This document shows, one piece after another, positions 32,777 through 41,880 of a DNA stretch of 64,000 nt. The first letter of the stretch is position 1. The number at the start of each line of letters is the position of its first letter. The stretch is from Sphingopyxis sp. JAI108 (lineage in GTDB: Bacteria > Pseudomonadota > Alphaproteobacteria > Sphingomonadales > Sphingomonadaceae). Location: NCBI RefSeq assembly GCF_013410105.1, contig NZ_JACCCJ010000002.1:62001-126000 (forward strand), read 5' to 3'. Under the pieces are notes generated by a model. The model searched no databases. It was given only the letters and a program-made list of their open reading frames with translations, and was not told the DNA's origin. The position numbers and the translations under genes are program-made.

Positions 32777-35161
32777 TCAGAAGCCGGCCGTAAAGCGGAG
32801 CGCCGCGCCCCGGTCGTCGGGCATCGCGGCGATGTGACCGGGATCGCGGCGCCACCATGTGTTGGCGATAAGCTCGCCGCCGAACAGCGAGAGGGCATAG
32901 CTCGCCTCCGCGACCAGTTCGCGGCCCGTCGGCGCGAGATTATAGGTGCGGCGGGCGAAGTCGGTCCTGCCGGTGGCATAATCGTGCGCAACGGGAAGAA
33001 TGAGGTCGATGCCGCCGCGCGCGACGCGCAGCGGCTGCGCAAAGCGGAGCGCGGCGCGATCGCCGGGGCGGAGCAGATGGGCCTTGGCGATGTCGAAGGA
33101 GAATGCGGTCGACCAGAGCGCGCCACCCGCGACCAGCCCGGCGCGGTCGGGGCGCGTCCGCATCTGTCGCCAGGCGGCGGCAATTTGCCAATCGTTGCGC
33201 ATATCGAGGGTGAGGCTTGCGTCGCCGACCAGGCTGGTCGCGCCGCCGGAGCCGAAGACGGGGCCGAGGCGCGCGCCGAGCAGGCTGTCCGATTCGCGGA
33301 GCCAGCTGGCGTCGAGCGCGGCGCGGACGGCGCCGAAGCGGCCGTCCCAGCCGGCACCGAAGCGCTGGTAGCGGCTGTCGCGGCGCGAGCGGTAGCGGAG
33401 GAGGGGATCGTCCTGCCAGCGCGAGCCCGAGACCCAGCCGCTTTCGGCATATATGTTAACATATTGGTTTTGCTTTATAGTATGACGTATGAGCGTGCCA
33501 ACGCCAGGGCTGGCGGCGAAGCCGAGCTCCTCGTGCGCGGCGTCGCCGATCAGCATCGCCCGGCCGCTTTCGCCGCGCTCGCCCGCGAGCAGGCCGCCGG
33601 TGCCGCGCCCCGCGGCGAAGCCGATACGCGTGTGCGCGTCGAGGCGCATTATCGCCGAGGCGGCGAGGGTGCGCGCGCGCTGCGCGTCGTGGAAGGAGAG
33701 GCCCGCGAGCGCGTCGCTGCCGCCCGCGCCCGGCGTGGTGACGAGCGAGAGCGCGAGCGACTGGCTGGCGGCGCTTTGCTGGCGGACGAGGCCGCCGATC
33801 GCACCCGACAGTTTGAAGTCGGGACGGCGCAGACCGAGAGATCCGCCGAAATCGACGTTGAAGGCGCGGCCGAAGCCGTCGGTGACAAGGCCGATCGTCC
33901 CCGCACCGCCCGCATCGCCCATCGGACCGCCGAGCATACCGAGCGGCGCATCGAGCGCGACGGCGGTCGAAGTCCCGGTGAGCGCGGTCGCGCCTATCGG
34001 CTGAAAGGCGCGCGCGATGTCGAGGATGCCCTGACCATAGACGCCATCGGCGCCGGCGGCACCCGCATCGCGCGCCGACTGGTGGAGGAGCGAGACGATC
34101 TGTTGGCTCGAAAGATTCGGGAAGGCCTCTGCGATCAGCGCGACCGCGCCCGCAACCTGCGGCGCCGCGAAGCTGGTGCCATTGAGCACAAAGACGAAAT
34201 TGCCTTCGGTCTTGAGCGCGCCATTTTCATAGGCGCAGCACACACCCTCACCCAGCGCCGCGAGATAGGAGCTGGCATAGGCGCCCGCGCGGTTGCTGAA
34301 GGGCGAGATCGCGCCGCCGTCATCGACCGACCCCGCGATGAGGACGAGCTCGCCGCCGGCATCGCGCAGCCCCTGCGCAAAAGAATCGGGGTTGTTCGGG
34401 TCGTTGCCGTTCGCGGTCGTATCGCCGTCGTTGCCCGCCGCCACGACGACGATGATCCCCGCCGCGGTGGCGCGCGAGACGGCGGCGCGCAGGGTCGCGC
34501 CGGGCGGATCTTCGCCGCCGAGCGAGATGTTGACGACGCGCGCGCCCGCACTGACCGCGCGGTCGAGGCCTGCGGCGATCGCCGTTTCGGGATAGCGGCA
34601 GCCGCTTTCGTCGTTCGACGGATCCTCGGTCGCGCAGCTGCCCGGCCGGTCGGCGCGCAGCACGAGCAGGCTGGCGTCGAAGGCGATGCCGAAGGTGCCG
34701 GCGTCATCCTTTCGGCCGAGCAGAAGCTGCGCGACATTGGTGCCGTGCGTCCCTTCGCCATCGATCCCGCGCGATCCCGCAAGGTCGGCCGATTGCGACG
34801 AGATTCGCCCGGCAAATTCGGGGCTGTCCTGGTCGATGCCGTCGTCGATCACGCCCGCCAATATGCCCTGGCCGGTGGCCCCCGCCTGATAGGCGGTGAT
34901 CGCGCCGTGGAAATTGACGCCGTCGGACATGCGCGTTTCGGCGGTATCGAAATTGCCCGTCGGCGGCGGGGTGGGGGTCGGCGTGGGGGTCGGCGCCGGC
35001 GCCGGCGCGGGAGCGGGGGGAGGCGCCGGGGTCGGCGAGGGGCGGGTACCGCCGCCACCGCCGCCACACGCCGAAAGCGCGAGCCCCGCGATGGCGAGCA
35101 ACAGGGGCAAAGGACGCGGCGCCATCCGTTGGATGCGGCTGCGTCGGTGTGCGTCGGCCAT
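32777..35161 (-). CDS. S8 subtilase lipoprotein with C-terminal barrel (autotransporter-like)
   Basis: The 794-residue protein has a signal sequence with lipobox LSAC (acceptor Cys32), a glycine run, and a Pro/Thr/Ala linker to about residue 68. The subtilisin domain has catalytic Asp106 (VIDDGID), His139 (GTHGTNVA) and Ser330 (NGTSFAAP), all intact. From about residue 420 the sequence alternates polar and hydrophobic strands and ends in LRFTAGF, as in outer-membrane barrels, so it resembles serine autotransporters. ATG 35161 has an AAGGGGAA element upstream; ATG 35125 is the alternative. Surface display or release of a protease is the likely role. Confidence 0.86.
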   Translation of the reverse strand: MADAHRRSRIQRMAPRPLPLLLAIAGLALSACGGGGGGTRPSPTPAPPPAPAPAPAPTPTPTPTPPPTGNFDTAETRMSDGVNFHGAITAYQAGATGQGILAGVIDDGIDQDSPEFAGRISSQSADLAGSRGIDGEGTHGTNVAQLLLGRKDDAGTFGIAFDASLLVLRADRPGSCATEDPSNDESGCRYPETAIAAGLDRAVSAGARVVNISLGGEDPPGATLRAAVSRATAAGIIVVVAAGNDGDTTANGNDPNNPDSFAQGLRDAGGELVLIAGSVDDGGAISPFSNRAGAYASSYLAALGEGVCCAYENGALKTEGNFVFVLNGTSFAAPQVAGAVALIAEAFPNLSSQQIVSLLHQSARDAGAAGADGVYGQGILDIARAFQPIGATALTGTSTAVALDAPLGMLGGPMGDAGGAGTIGLVTDGFGRAFNVDFGGSLGLRRPDFKLSGAIGGLVRQQSAASQSLALSLVTTPGAGGSDALAGLSFHDAQRARTLAASAIMRLDAHTRIGFAAGRGTGGLLAGERGESGRAMLIGDAAHEELGFAASPGVGTLIRHTIKQNQYVNIYAESGWVSGSRWQDDPLLRYRSRRDSRYQRFGAGWDGRFGAVRAALDASWLRESDSLLGARLGPVFGSGGATSLVGDASLTLDMRNDWQIAAAWRQMRTRPDRAGLVAGGALWSTAFSFDIAKAHLLRPGDRAALRFAQPLRVARGGIDLILPVAHDYATGRTDFARRTYNLAPTGRELVAEASYALSLFGGELIANTWWRRDPGHIAAMPDDRGAALRFTAGF

Positions 35162-35245
35162 CGCCGTTCCCCTTTGCCCTGATAGCCAGCTTTTAGCGCG
35201 GCGGAGGGCTTGGCAATAGTATCTTGCGGTTAATTGCGGGTTTGC

Positions 35246-35380
35246 GATCCTCCCTGCGGCGAAGCGGTGGGGAGGGGGACCATCCGCAGGATGGTGGAGG
35301 GGCTGCGGCGCCGCGCCATCGCCCCTCCGTCAGCGGCTGCTCCGCTGCCACCTCCCCGTGAATTCGGCACAGGGAGGATC
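35246..35380. repeat. Intergenic palindromic repeat element
   Basis: A 135-base element is bounded by an 11-base inverted repeat (GATCCTCCCTG at 35246-35256, CAGGGAGGATC at 35370-35380). Inside is a perfect hairpin ACCATCC-GCA-GGATGGT at 35279-35295 and a shorter AGCGG/CCGCT stem near 35332-35345. It fills most of the gap between the divergent subtilase and nucleotidase genes. The form suggests a dispersed REP/MITE-like element; copies elsewhere cannot be seen here. Confidence 0.72.
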
Positions 35381-35430
35381 TTTCGTTCGCCTTGCCTCGA
35401 CGAACCCCAACCCCTATGCGCCCGGCCATC

Positions 35431-36108
35431 ATGCCCCCCGCGCTCGACCATATCGACAGCTGGATCTTCGATCTCGACAACACGCTTTACGCGCCGTCGG
35501 CGAAGCTGTTCGACCTGATCGACGAACGCATGGGTGCCTTCATCATGCGGTTGCTGGACGTCGACGCGGCCCACGCGCGGCGGGTGCAGAAGCAATATTT
35601 CCATGATCATGGTACGACGATGGCGGGGCTGATGCGCCATCACGGCGTCGATCCCGAAACCTTCCTGATCGATGTCCATGATATCGCGCTCGACCGGCTG
35701 ACGATCGACCCGCGGCTGCGCGCCGGGCTCGAGCGGCTGCCGGGGCGCAGGCTGGTGTTCACCAACGCCGACGCCGATTATGCCGCGCGCGTGCTCGAAG
35801 CGCGCGGGATCGCCGACCTGTTCGACGGCATCTGCGACATTCGCGTCACCCGCTACACGCCCAAGCCCGATGCGGCGGCCTATGATATGATGGTCGCGCA
35901 CCTCGGCATCGATCCAGCGAAAAGCCTGTTCGTCGAGGATATGGCGCGCAACCTGACACCCGCCAAAGCGCTCGGCATGACGACCGTGTGGCTGGACAAT
36001 GGCAGCGAAAGCGGCCATCGCGACCACCTGCCGGGCCATGTCGATTTCCACGCGACCGACATCGCCGACTGGCTCGATACCTTGCCTTCACCTTGGGGAA
36101 TTTCATGA
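35431..36108 (+). CDS. HAD-type pyrimidine 5'-nucleotidase
   Basis: The 225-residue haloacid-dehalogenase protein belongs to the SDT1-like pyrimidine 5'-nucleotidase group. The nucleophile motif FDLDNTLY has Asp14 and Asp16. [14 protein letters not shown] carries motif [10 protein letters not shown] motif III lysine, and FVEDMARNL motif IV. It would dephosphorylate UMP/CMP-like nucleotides in the cytoplasm. Two ATGs, 35416 and 35431, are possible and neither has a clear ribosome site. Its TGA overlaps the dapD start (ATGA). Confidence 0.87.
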   Translation: MPPALDHIDSWIFDLDNTLYAPSAKLFDLIDERMGAFIMRLLDVDAAHARRVQKQYFHDHGTTMAGLMRHHGVDPETFLIDVHDIALDRLTIDPRLRAGLERLPGRRLVFTNADADYAARVLEARGIADLFDGICDIRVTRYTPKPDAAAYDMMVAHLGIDPAKSLFVEDMARNLTPAKALGMTTVWLDNGSESGHRDHLPGHVDFHATDIADWLDTLPSPWGIS

Positions 36109-36947
36109 CGACCGACCTCCAGAGCACGATCGAAGCCGCGTGGGATACGCGCGACACGCTGGGCCTTACCACGACCGGCGCGGTGCGCGACGCAGTCGAG
36201 ACGGCGCTGGCGGGGCTCGACGACGGCAGTTATCGCGTCGCCGAGCGCGATGCGGGCGGCGCCTGGCAGGTCAACCAGTGGCTGAAGAAAGCGGTGCTGC
36301 TGTCGTTCCGCCTCAACGACATGGAGATCATCGAGGGCGGCGCCGGCGGCGCGACCTGGTGGGACAAGGTGCCGTCGAAATTCGCCGGCTGGGGCGAGAA
36401 CCGCTTTCGCGACGCGGGCTTCCGCGCCGTTCCCGGCTCGATCGTGCGCCGCGGCGCCTTTATCAGCAAGGGCGCGGTGCTGATGCCGAGCTTCGTCAAC
36501 ATCGGCGCGTACGTCGGCGAGGGGTCGATGGTCGATGCCTGGGCCACCGTCGGCAGCTGCGCCCAGATCGGCGCCAACGTCCACCTGTCGGGCGGCGCCG
36601 GGATCGGCGGCGTATTGGAGCCGCTGCAGGCGGGGCCGGTGGTGATCGAGGACGGCGCCTTCATCGGCGCACGCGCCGAAGTCGCCGAGGGCGTGATCGT
36701 GCGCGAGGGCGCGGTGCTGTCGATGGGCGTCTATCTCGGCGCGTCGACCAAGATCGTCGACCGCGCGACGGGCGAGGTTTTCATGGGCGAAGTTCCCGCT
36801 TACTCGGTGGTCGTGCCGGGATCGCTGCCCGGCAAGCCGCTGCCCGACGGAACCCCGGGGCCGTCGCTATACTGCGCCGTGATCGTCAAGCGCGTCGATG
36901 CCAAGACGCGCGCCAAGACCGGGATCAACGAGCTGCTGCGCGACTGA
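36105..36947 (+). CDS. dapD: Tetrahydrodipicolinate N-succinyltransferase
   Basis: DapD succinylates tetrahydrodipicolinate in the succinylase branch of lysine and diaminopimelate synthesis. The 280-residue protein starts [17 protein letters not shown] and has an N-terminal helical domain. A left-handed beta-helix of hexapeptide repeats follows, from about residue 120, with [30 protein letters not shown]. It is of typical length. The start lies inside the stop of the nucleotidase gene. dapE often follows dapD; here a repeat and the convergent gpmA follow instead. Confidence 0.96.
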   Translation: MTTDLQSTIEAAWDTRDTLGLTTTGAVRDAVETALAGLDDGSYRVAERDAGGAWQVNQWLKKAVLLSFRLNDMEIIEGGAGGATWWDKVPSKFAGWGENRFRDAGFRAVPGSIVRRGAFISKGAVLMPSFVNIGAYVGEGSMVDAWATVGSCAQIGANVHLSGGAGIGGVLEPLQAGPVVIEDGAFIGARAEVAEGVIVREGAVLSMGVYLGASTKIVDRATGEVFMGEVPAYSVVVPGSLPGKPLPDGTPGPSLYCAVIVKRVDAKTRAKTGINELLRD

Positions 36948-36959
36948 CGCACGACATGG

Positions 36960-36979
36960 AGCCCGGCTTTCGCCGGGGA
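36960..36979. repeat. CCCGGC-TTTC-GCCGGG palindrome
   Basis: A 6-bp perfect stem (36962-36967 with 36972-36977) lies between the convergent ends of dapD and gpmA. A closely similar element (CCCCGG-TTTTCA-CCGGGG) follows rpsJ at 25730-25747. It may act as a weak bidirectional terminator or be a dispersed repeat. Confidence 0.6.
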
Positions 36980-36986
36980 ACCGCGT

Positions 36987-37673
36987 TTACCGCTCGCTCA
37001 GATAATAGCGTTCGCGCGCGCTGAGGTCGTCGTTCAATTCGTAGACGATCGGCTGGCCGGTCGGGATTTCGAGCCCGGTGATGTCGGCGTCCGAAATGCC
37101 CGAGAGATGCTTGACGAGCGCGCGCAAACTGTTGCCGTGCGCCGAGATCAGCACCGTCTTGCCCGCGGCGAGTTCGGGGACGATCGCGGCTTCATAATAG
37201 GGAAGCACGCGTTCGATCGTATCCTTGAGGCTCTCGGCCGCCGGGATCGCGATGCCGGCGTAGCGCGGGTCGCTCGCGAGATTCCATTCGGAGCCGGCTT
37301 CGAGCGGCGGCGGCGGAATGTCGAAGCTGCGGCGCCAGATCTTGACCTGCTCGTCGCCATGCTTCGCCGCGGTCTCGGCCTTGTCGAGCCCGGTGAGGCC
37401 GCCATAGTGGCGCTCGTTGAGGCGCCAGTCCTTGGTGACAGGGAGCCACAAACGTCCCATCGCCTCGAGCGCGAGGTTCAATGTCTTGATCGCGCGCGTC
37501 TGGACCGAGGTGAAGCAGGTGTCGGGGGCGACGCTCTTCGCCTTCATCAGCTCGCCCGCCGCCCAGGCTTCGGCCGCGCCCTTTTCGGTGACATCGACAT
37601 CCCACCAGCCGGTGAAGCGGTTTTCGAGATTCCACTGCGACTGGCCGTGACGGATGAGGATGAGCTGGGGCAT
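36987..37673 (-). CDS. gpmA: 2,3-bisphosphoglycerate-dependent phosphoglycerate mutase
   Basis: The enzyme interconverts 3- and 2-phosphoglycerate in glycolysis and gluconeogenesis. The 228-residue protein begins [29 protein letters not shown], with the phospho-accepting histidine at residue 9. The [16 protein letters not shown] block and the second histidine in [15 protein letters not shown] are both present. It is of normal length. It is divergent from hsp20. Confidence 0.97.
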   Translation of the reverse strand: MPQLILIRHGQSQWNLENRFTGWWDVDVTEKGAAEAWAAGELMKAKSVAPDTCFTSVQTRAIKTLNLALEAMGRLWLPVTKDWRLNERHYGGLTGLDKAETAAKHGDEQVKIWRRSFDIPPPPLEAGSEWNLASDPRYAGIAIPAAESLKDTIERVLPYYEAAIVPELAAGKTVLISAHGNSLRALVKHLSGISDADITGLEIPTGQPIVYELNDDLSARERYYLSER

Positions 37674-37742
37674 TTCGGATCCTTGCGCTGGAGGAGAGTC
37701 GCCGCCCTTTAGCGCGGCTTTTCACCGAACGCCAACCGCCCT

Positions 37743-37772
37743 CTTGAAATGGTTTCGGCTGCACCCAGATTT
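37743..37772 (+). promoter_or_regulatory. Sigma-32-like heat-shock promoter of hsp20
   Basis: CTTGAAA (37743-37749) and CCCAGATTT (37764-37772) are separated by 14 bases. They match the RpoH-type -35 (CTTGAAA) and -10 (CCCCATnT) pattern with one or two mismatches in the -10. The element lies about 90 bases before the hsp20 start and is on the correct strand. Confidence 0.6.
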
Positions 37773-37861
37773 GGATCGTCCGGCCGCCGATACGGGGCCG
37801 GGTGGCGATCGCGGCCGAGCCCGCGGTCCCTTTGCTTCGCTTTGAAAGGAAGGAATGACTC

Positions 37862-38320
37862 ATGCGTAACAGCTTTGACTGGACCCCCTATCGCCGTTCG
37901 ACCGTCGGCTTCGACCGGTTGTTCGATTTCCTTGAAACCAGCGGTTCGGGCGCGGAAAATTACCCGCCGTTCGACATCGAAAAGGTCGCCGACGACCATT
38001 TCCGCATCACGGTGGCCGTCGCGGGATTCAAGAGCGACGAAATCGACATCACCGCGCAGCAGAACATGCTGACCGTCAGCGGCCGCAAGGCGCCGGTGGC
38101 CGAGGGCGAGGGGCGCCAGCTCCTCTATAGCGGCATCGCGACGCGCGCGTTCGAGCGCCGCTTCCAGCTCGCCGATTTCGTGCGGGTCGCCAGCGCCGAC
38201 CTCGCCGACGGGCTGCTCGTCATCGACCTGGTGCGCGAAGTGCCCGAGGCGATGAAGCCGCACAAGATAGCGATCGGTGGCACGGCCCAGCCGGTGATCG
38301 AGGACAAGAAGGCCGCGTAA
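37862..38320 (+). CDS. Small heat-shock protein, Hsp20 family
   Basis: The 152-residue protein is an IbpA-like chaperone that holds unfolding proteins in soluble complexes. The start MRNSFDWTPYRRSTVGFDRLFDFL is typical of alphaproteobacterial IbpA types. The alpha-crystallin domain spans about residues 36-128, with VAVAGFKSDEIDIT and LADGLLVIDLVREVPE. A C-terminal IXI motif is present as HKIAIGG. AGGAAGGA lies before the ATG, and a sigma-32-like promoter lies about 90 bases upstream. Confidence 0.95.
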   Translation: MRNSFDWTPYRRSTVGFDRLFDFLETSGSGAENYPPFDIEKVADDHFRITVAVAGFKSDEIDITAQQNMLTVSGRKAPVAEGEGRQLLYSGIATRAFERRFQLADFVRVASADLADGLLVIDLVREVPEAMKPHKIAIGGTAQPVIEDKKAA

Positions 38321-38346
38321 GCACCGGCGAGCCTGACTTGAATGAT

Positions 38347-38379
38347 GCGGGGTCCGGAGTCCCTTCCGGGCCCCGTTTT
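38347..38379 (+). terminator. Terminator after hsp20
   Basis: GGGGTCCGGA (38349-38358) pairs with TCCGGGCCCC (38365-38374, one G-T pair), followed by GTTTTC. It is a strong intrinsic-terminator shape about 30 bases after the hsp20 stop and separates it from the convergent acetyltransferase gene. Confidence 0.75.
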
Positions 38380-38382
38380 CGT

Positions 38383-38850
38383 TCAGAGCGCGCGCGTCAT
38401 GAAGCGGCTGAACGGGTCGGGCTTATAGTCGGCGAAGGGCGCGCACTCGGTGAAGCCGTAACGCCGATACAGCGCGAGGGCAGGCTCGAACGACCCGCTC
38501 GACCCGGTTTCCAAGCTGAGGCGTTCGAGACCCCGTTCGCGCGCGACATCGATGATATGGTCGAGCATATGCGCCGCGACACCCTGCCGCAGAAAGGCCT
38601 CGGCGGTGCGCATCGATTTGATTTCGCCGTGCGCGCTATCGAGCATCTTCAAAGCGCCGCAGCCGGCAAGCTCGTCACCCCGGTGGATCGACCAGAAGGT
38701 CACGTCGCCCGCGCGCAGTCCGTCGAAATCGAGGAAGTGGCAGCTGCCCGCGGGTGAGTTCGCGAGCATGCCCGCGAAATGCACCTCGAGCAGCGCGCGG
38801 ACGGGCGCGCCCGACAGATCGTCCTCGACGATCCGCCAGGCGGCACTCAC
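38383..38850 (-). CDS. GNAT-family N-acetyltransferase
   Basis: The 155-residue protein has the GNAT fold: strands up to GCGALKML, then the acetyl-CoA motif A in [24 protein letters not shown], and the closing [19 protein letters not shown]. It resembles the PhnO/ElaA-like putative acetyltransferases whose substrates are unknown. It starts with GTG (38850), overlapping the stop of the M14 carboxypeptidase gene (GTGA), so the three genes 40606-38383 form one coupled run. Confidence 0.86.
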   Translation of the reverse strand: MSAAWRIVEDDLSGAPVRALLEVHFAGMLANSPAGSCHFLDFDGLRAGDVTFWSIHRGDELAGCGALKMLDSAHGEIKSMRTAEAFLRQGVAAHMLDHIIDVARERGLERLSLETGSSGSFEPALALYRRYGFTECAPFADYKPDPFSRFMTRAL

Positions 38851-39968
38851 AGCATCTGGTCCAGCGTCTGGAGGCAGGCGTGCGCGAGCAGCTTCGAGCG
38901 CTCGGGCGACCAGCCCTGAACCGGATCGGGCAGGTCGCGATTGTCCTTGAACGGCATTTCGAGCGTCATCGACACCGCGCCGAAGCGTTCGGCGAGCTGC
39001 GTCGTCGACATCGAGAGATTCGCCTGCCCCGGCGCCGATTCGGTATAGCCGAGGTCGACCTGAAAATCGGGGGTGTTCGACGCGAGCGCGGCCTCGAACG
39101 CCTTATATTTTTCGGCCTGCTCGGCCTTCAGCGAGGGAATGCCCTCGAAACCCGCGAGGAAGACCGCGGGGATCGCCTCGTCGCCATGGACGTCCATCGC
39201 CCAGTCGACGCCGCTTTCGTCCATCGCGTTCCGAACTGCGAGCACTTCGGGGCTGCGCTCGGCGGTCGGATTCTCCCATTCGCGGTTGAGGTTCACGCCG
39301 GCGAAATTGGTGCGCAGATGCCCGCGACGCGATCCGTCGGGATTCATGTTCGGTACGATATGGAAGCGGCATTTCTGCAGCAGCGAGCGTGCGTGCGGGT
39401 CGGCTGAATCGGTGAGCTTTTCGAGCGCGCCCTCCATCCACCATTCGGCCATGCTCTCGCCGGGATGCTGGCGCGCATAGAGCCACACCTGCGTGTCGCC
39501 GCTGCCCATTTCGAGGCAGTCGACCGGCTGACCTTCGAGGCTGGTGCCGAGGCAGCGGTAGGTGACGCCCTCGCACTCGGCGACCGAGGCGATCAGGTCG
39601 TGATGGCGTTCCATCGAATAGGGCGCGAAATAGGCGATATAGAGGATCGGGCTTTCGGCGGTGTGCTGGATCGTCAGCGTGCCGCCGCCCGTTTTGGCGT
39701 CATACGCCGTGTCGAGACGGAACCAGTGTTCGCGGTCGGTGCTCGCGCATGCGGCATAGCCCGGCCAACCGTCGGGATAGGCCGATTCCGCCAGCCCGCC
39801 GATCGCGAGTTCAAGCGCGTCGCCGACGTGGCACGCGACGCGGAAGTGGAACCACTGGAAAAAGTCCGATTCGCGGTCCTTGCGAATCGAAAGGCGCGCC
39901 GACGTGCCGTCGACATTTTCCACGACGATATTGCCGCTGTCGAAAGCGGCGTTGATGCTGATGGTCAT
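38847..39968 (-). CDS. M14-type cytosolic carboxypeptidase
   Basis: The 373-residue protein matches the cytosolic carboxypeptidase (CCP/Nna1-like) branch of the M14 family. A beta-sandwich N-terminal domain (to about 130, ending with the family's [13 protein letters not shown]) precedes the zinc peptidase domain. Zinc ligands His168 and Glu171 (RQHPGES) and His261 (DVHGDE) and the catalytic Glu337 (MTLEMPF) are all present. Eukaryotic CCPs remove glutamates from tubulin tails; bacterial substrates are unknown. There is no signal peptide. It is coupled to its neighbours by 4-base overlaps on both sides. Confidence 0.92.
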   Translation of the reverse strand: MTISINAAFDSGNIVVENVDGTSARLSIRKDRESDFFQWFHFRVACHVGDALELAIGGLAESAYPDGWPGYAACASTDREHWFRLDTAYDAKTGGGTLTIQHTAESPILYIAYFAPYSMERHHDLIASVAECEGVTYRCLGTSLEGQPVDCLEMGSGDTQVWLYARQHPGESMAEWWMEGALEKLTDSADPHARSLLQKCRFHIVPNMNPDGSRRGHLRTNFAGVNLNREWENPTAERSPEVLAVRNAMDESGVDWAMDVHGDEAIPAVFLAGFEGIPSLKAEQAEKYKAFEAALASNTPDFQVDLGYTESAPGQANLSMSTTQLAERFGAVSMTLEMPFKDNRDLPDPVQGWSPERSKLLAHACLQTLDQML

Positions 39969-40606
39969 TTGACGCTGATAGTGCGTCCGGATTCGCCGGG
40001 GAAGTCCTTGAATAAGGCTTCGGCCAATTTCGCTGCGGCGAGGCTCGGCTGGTTCGCGGGCGCCTTGACCGGAACCGCGGTCAGCGCGCGGCCTTCCCAC
40101 AACGCCTGACCCGTCGCGGCATCGTCGATGCGCACCGACAGCTGAAGGTCGGCCATCCGTTTCGGTCCGCCGCCGAGATTGATTCCGATGCCGAGCCCCA
40201 CGCCCGAGCCGTAGTTGCCGGTAGACCCGCCAACGCCGACCGACACCGGCGAACGGCGGCCCTCGGGCAACTGTTCGGCGCGCTCGAAGGCAATGCGGAC
40301 GAGAAGCGGCGCGCGTTCGCCCGCTCCCGCCGCGACAAGCCCCTGCCGCTGGAGCTGCTGGTCGACCGCGGTGCGATAGCTGTTCCATTCGAGCGAGGGC
40401 ATCGCCGTCCCCGGCGCTGCGCCCGGAACATCGGTCGCCGGACCATCGAGCGGCGCGGTCGCGATGGCGTAGCGCGTGCCCGGCGCCCAGCCGGCGACCG
40501 CATTGGTGTGGAAACGGGTGACTTCGACCGGCGGCACCGCCGTCGCGCAGCCAGCCAAGGCGAACGCCGCTGCGCAGAGCAGGGCGGCGGAATGAGGACG
40601 CGTCAT
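39965..40606 (-). CDS. DUF4136-type lipoprotein
   Basis: The roughly 213-residue protein has a signal sequence with lipobox LAGC (Cys20) and a DUF4136-like domain ([20 protein letters not shown], and the [14 protein letters not shown] glycine-rich strand). The DUF4136 family is periplasmic and of unknown function. ATG 40606 is preferred; a frame-matched ATG at 40627 exists, and neither has a clear ribosome site. Its stop overlaps the M14 carboxypeptidase start (ATGA). Confidence 0.8.
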   Translation of the reverse strand: MTRPHSAALLCAAAFALAGCATAVPPVEVTRFHTNAVAGWAPGTRYAIATAPLDGPATDVPGAAPGTAMPSLEWNSYRTAVDQQLQRQGLVAAGAGERAPLLVRIAFERAEQLPEGRRSPVSVGVGGSTGNYGSGVGLGIGINLGGGPKRMADLQLSVRIDDAATGQALWEGRALTAVPVKAPANQPSLAAAKLAEALFKDFPGESGRTISVK

Positions 40607-40674
40607 CGGCGCATCATGCGCCAGCATTTATGGCTTGGCAATGAACGGGATGCCTGCGCACCCCGCCCAAGCAA

Positions 40675-41352
40675 TCAGCGATAGAAGATATGATTGTCGA
40701 TCTGCGCGATGCGCGTCTTGCGCCAACCCGGCGAGACATAGCGCGCGTGAAAGAAGAGAGCGCCCGGGGCGTGGTTCTTCCACGTGCCGTCGCGCGCGAT
40801 CTGGGCGATCGCAACGGCATTGTTCCACTGGGTGCCCTGGCGGATCGCGGGCATCCGGCCGCCGCGCACGAAGCTGAACTGGCTTTTCTGGTGGACGACG
40901 CCGCACAGGCTTTTGGGGAAACGGCCCGAATTGGCGCGGTTGATCACGACATGCGCGACCGCGAGCTGGCCGGGCAGCGATTCGCCGCGCGATTCGAAAT
41001 AGACCGCACCGGCAAGGCAGCGCAGTTCGGGATCGATTTCGGCCGGCCTGGGTGTCGCGGCGACGAGTTCGGCGAGCGAAGCGGCCGTCACCGGGGGCGA
41101 GATCGGCGCGGGGTCGGCTTCGGCTTCGATCTGGTTGCTGTCTTCGACCGGGGTTTCGATTTCGGTCGGAAGGTCCGCCCTTTCCTCGACCGCCGGCGTG
41201 TCGGCGCCCGGGAGGATGATGGCGGGGATATTGGCGTCGGCCGCAAGATCGCTTGCAAAGCCCGGTTCCGCCAGAAGCAGCATGGAGGCAGCGGTCATGC
41301 CGACGGCAGCCATGCCGGCTACGTTCAAAATGCGACTCATAGTGTCCGTCAA
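40675..41352 (-). CDS. Exported cell wall hydrolase, SleB type
   Basis: The 225-residue protein has a hydrophobic N-terminus (a signal peptide or anchor ending near FASDLA), an acidic/proline spacer to about 100, and a C-terminal SleB-like hydrolase domain. The domain marks are LRCLAGAVYFESRGESLPGQLAVAHVVINRANS and the NHAPGALFFHARYVSPGW segment. SleB-family enzymes cleave peptidoglycan as lytic glycosylases; in non-spore-formers they act in wall turnover. An in-frame ATG at 41340 is an alternative start. Confidence 0.88.
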   Translation of the reverse strand: MTDTMSRILNVAGMAAVGMTAASMLLLAEPGFASDLAADANIPAIILPGADTPAVEERADLPTEIETPVEDSNQIEAEADPAPISPPVTAASLAELVAATPRPAEIDPELRCLAGAVYFESRGESLPGQLAVAHVVINRANSGRFPKSLCGVVHQKSQFSFVRGGRMPAIRQGTQWNNAVAIAQIARDGTWKNHAPGALFFHARYVSPGWRKTRIAQIDNHIFYR

Positions 41353-41541
41353 AAGGGCGGCCGATGATCCGAACCTCTCAAACCAGGCGGGGGGACTAGG
41401 GTCCTGTATCGCCGCCTGCGGTCATCGTCCGACTGCGTGTCCGAACCGTTTTGCCGGGGTGCGTTGCAAGAAAGCGATGCAACCCGCGGAACGACCTACG
41501 CGTTATCGAATGGGCGCCAGCTATTGTGCGCCGCAACAGAG

Positions 41542-41880
41542 TCAAGTTAACGCGGCCCACTCCGCGACGAGTCGTGGCGCATCTGCGATATCCAGTTCAA
41601 CCAGCCACAGATCGGGGTCGGACTTCCGCCGCCGATCCTGATAGTTTGCGCGCGATTCCCCATCATTTGGATCGCTCGGGCCGACCGCCTCCCAGATATA
41701 GTGGCCATCGGCGCCAAAGCGCCGCTCGAGCAGCGGCCCGGGCTGGCCGCGGTCGCTGCACTGGACAAGGATGATGCCTGAATTTTCGTCGCCCTTGGCG
41801 AGCACGGTCGCAAAGCCGCCGGCCGCTTCGGTGCGACGAAGCAGCAGATCGACAAGGAAACGGCTTTTGAGGCGGGTCAT
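41542..41880 (-). CDS. DUF1491 family protein
   Basis: The 112-residue protein (start MTRLKSRF, ATG 41880) matches the DUF1491 family found in alphaproteobacteria: LKSRFLVDLLLRRTEAAGGFATVLAKGDENSGIILV, then DPDLWLVELDIADAPRLVAEW. There is no signal or membrane segment, and its function is unknown. The frame extends eleven codons upstream into the repeat element, which is why I prefer the later ATG. It lies after the repeat and ptsN on the same strand. Confidence 0.85.
   Translation of the reverse strand: MTRLKSRFLVDLLLRRTEAAGGFATVLAKGDENSGIILVQCSDRGQPGPLLERRFGADGHYIWEAVGPSDPNDGESRANYQDRRRKSDPDLWLVELDIADAPRLVAEWAALT

Noticed and set aside
34950..35080. Short tandem repeats (GGCGTGGGGGTCGGCG-like) that look like a repeat array
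   Set aside because: They encode the Pro/Thr/Ala linker of the subtilase lipoprotein, so they are coding low-complexity DNA and not a CRISPR or VNTR array.
32834..35182. Plus-strand open frame of about 780 codons opposite the subtilase
   Set aside because: Shadow of the subtilase gene; no start signal, no recognisable motif, repetitive Arg/Ala/Glu composition.
40775..40795. TTCTTCCACGTGCCGT resembling a parS site inside sleB
   Set aside because: Several mismatches to the parS consensus, notably the whole right arm beyond CACGTG.
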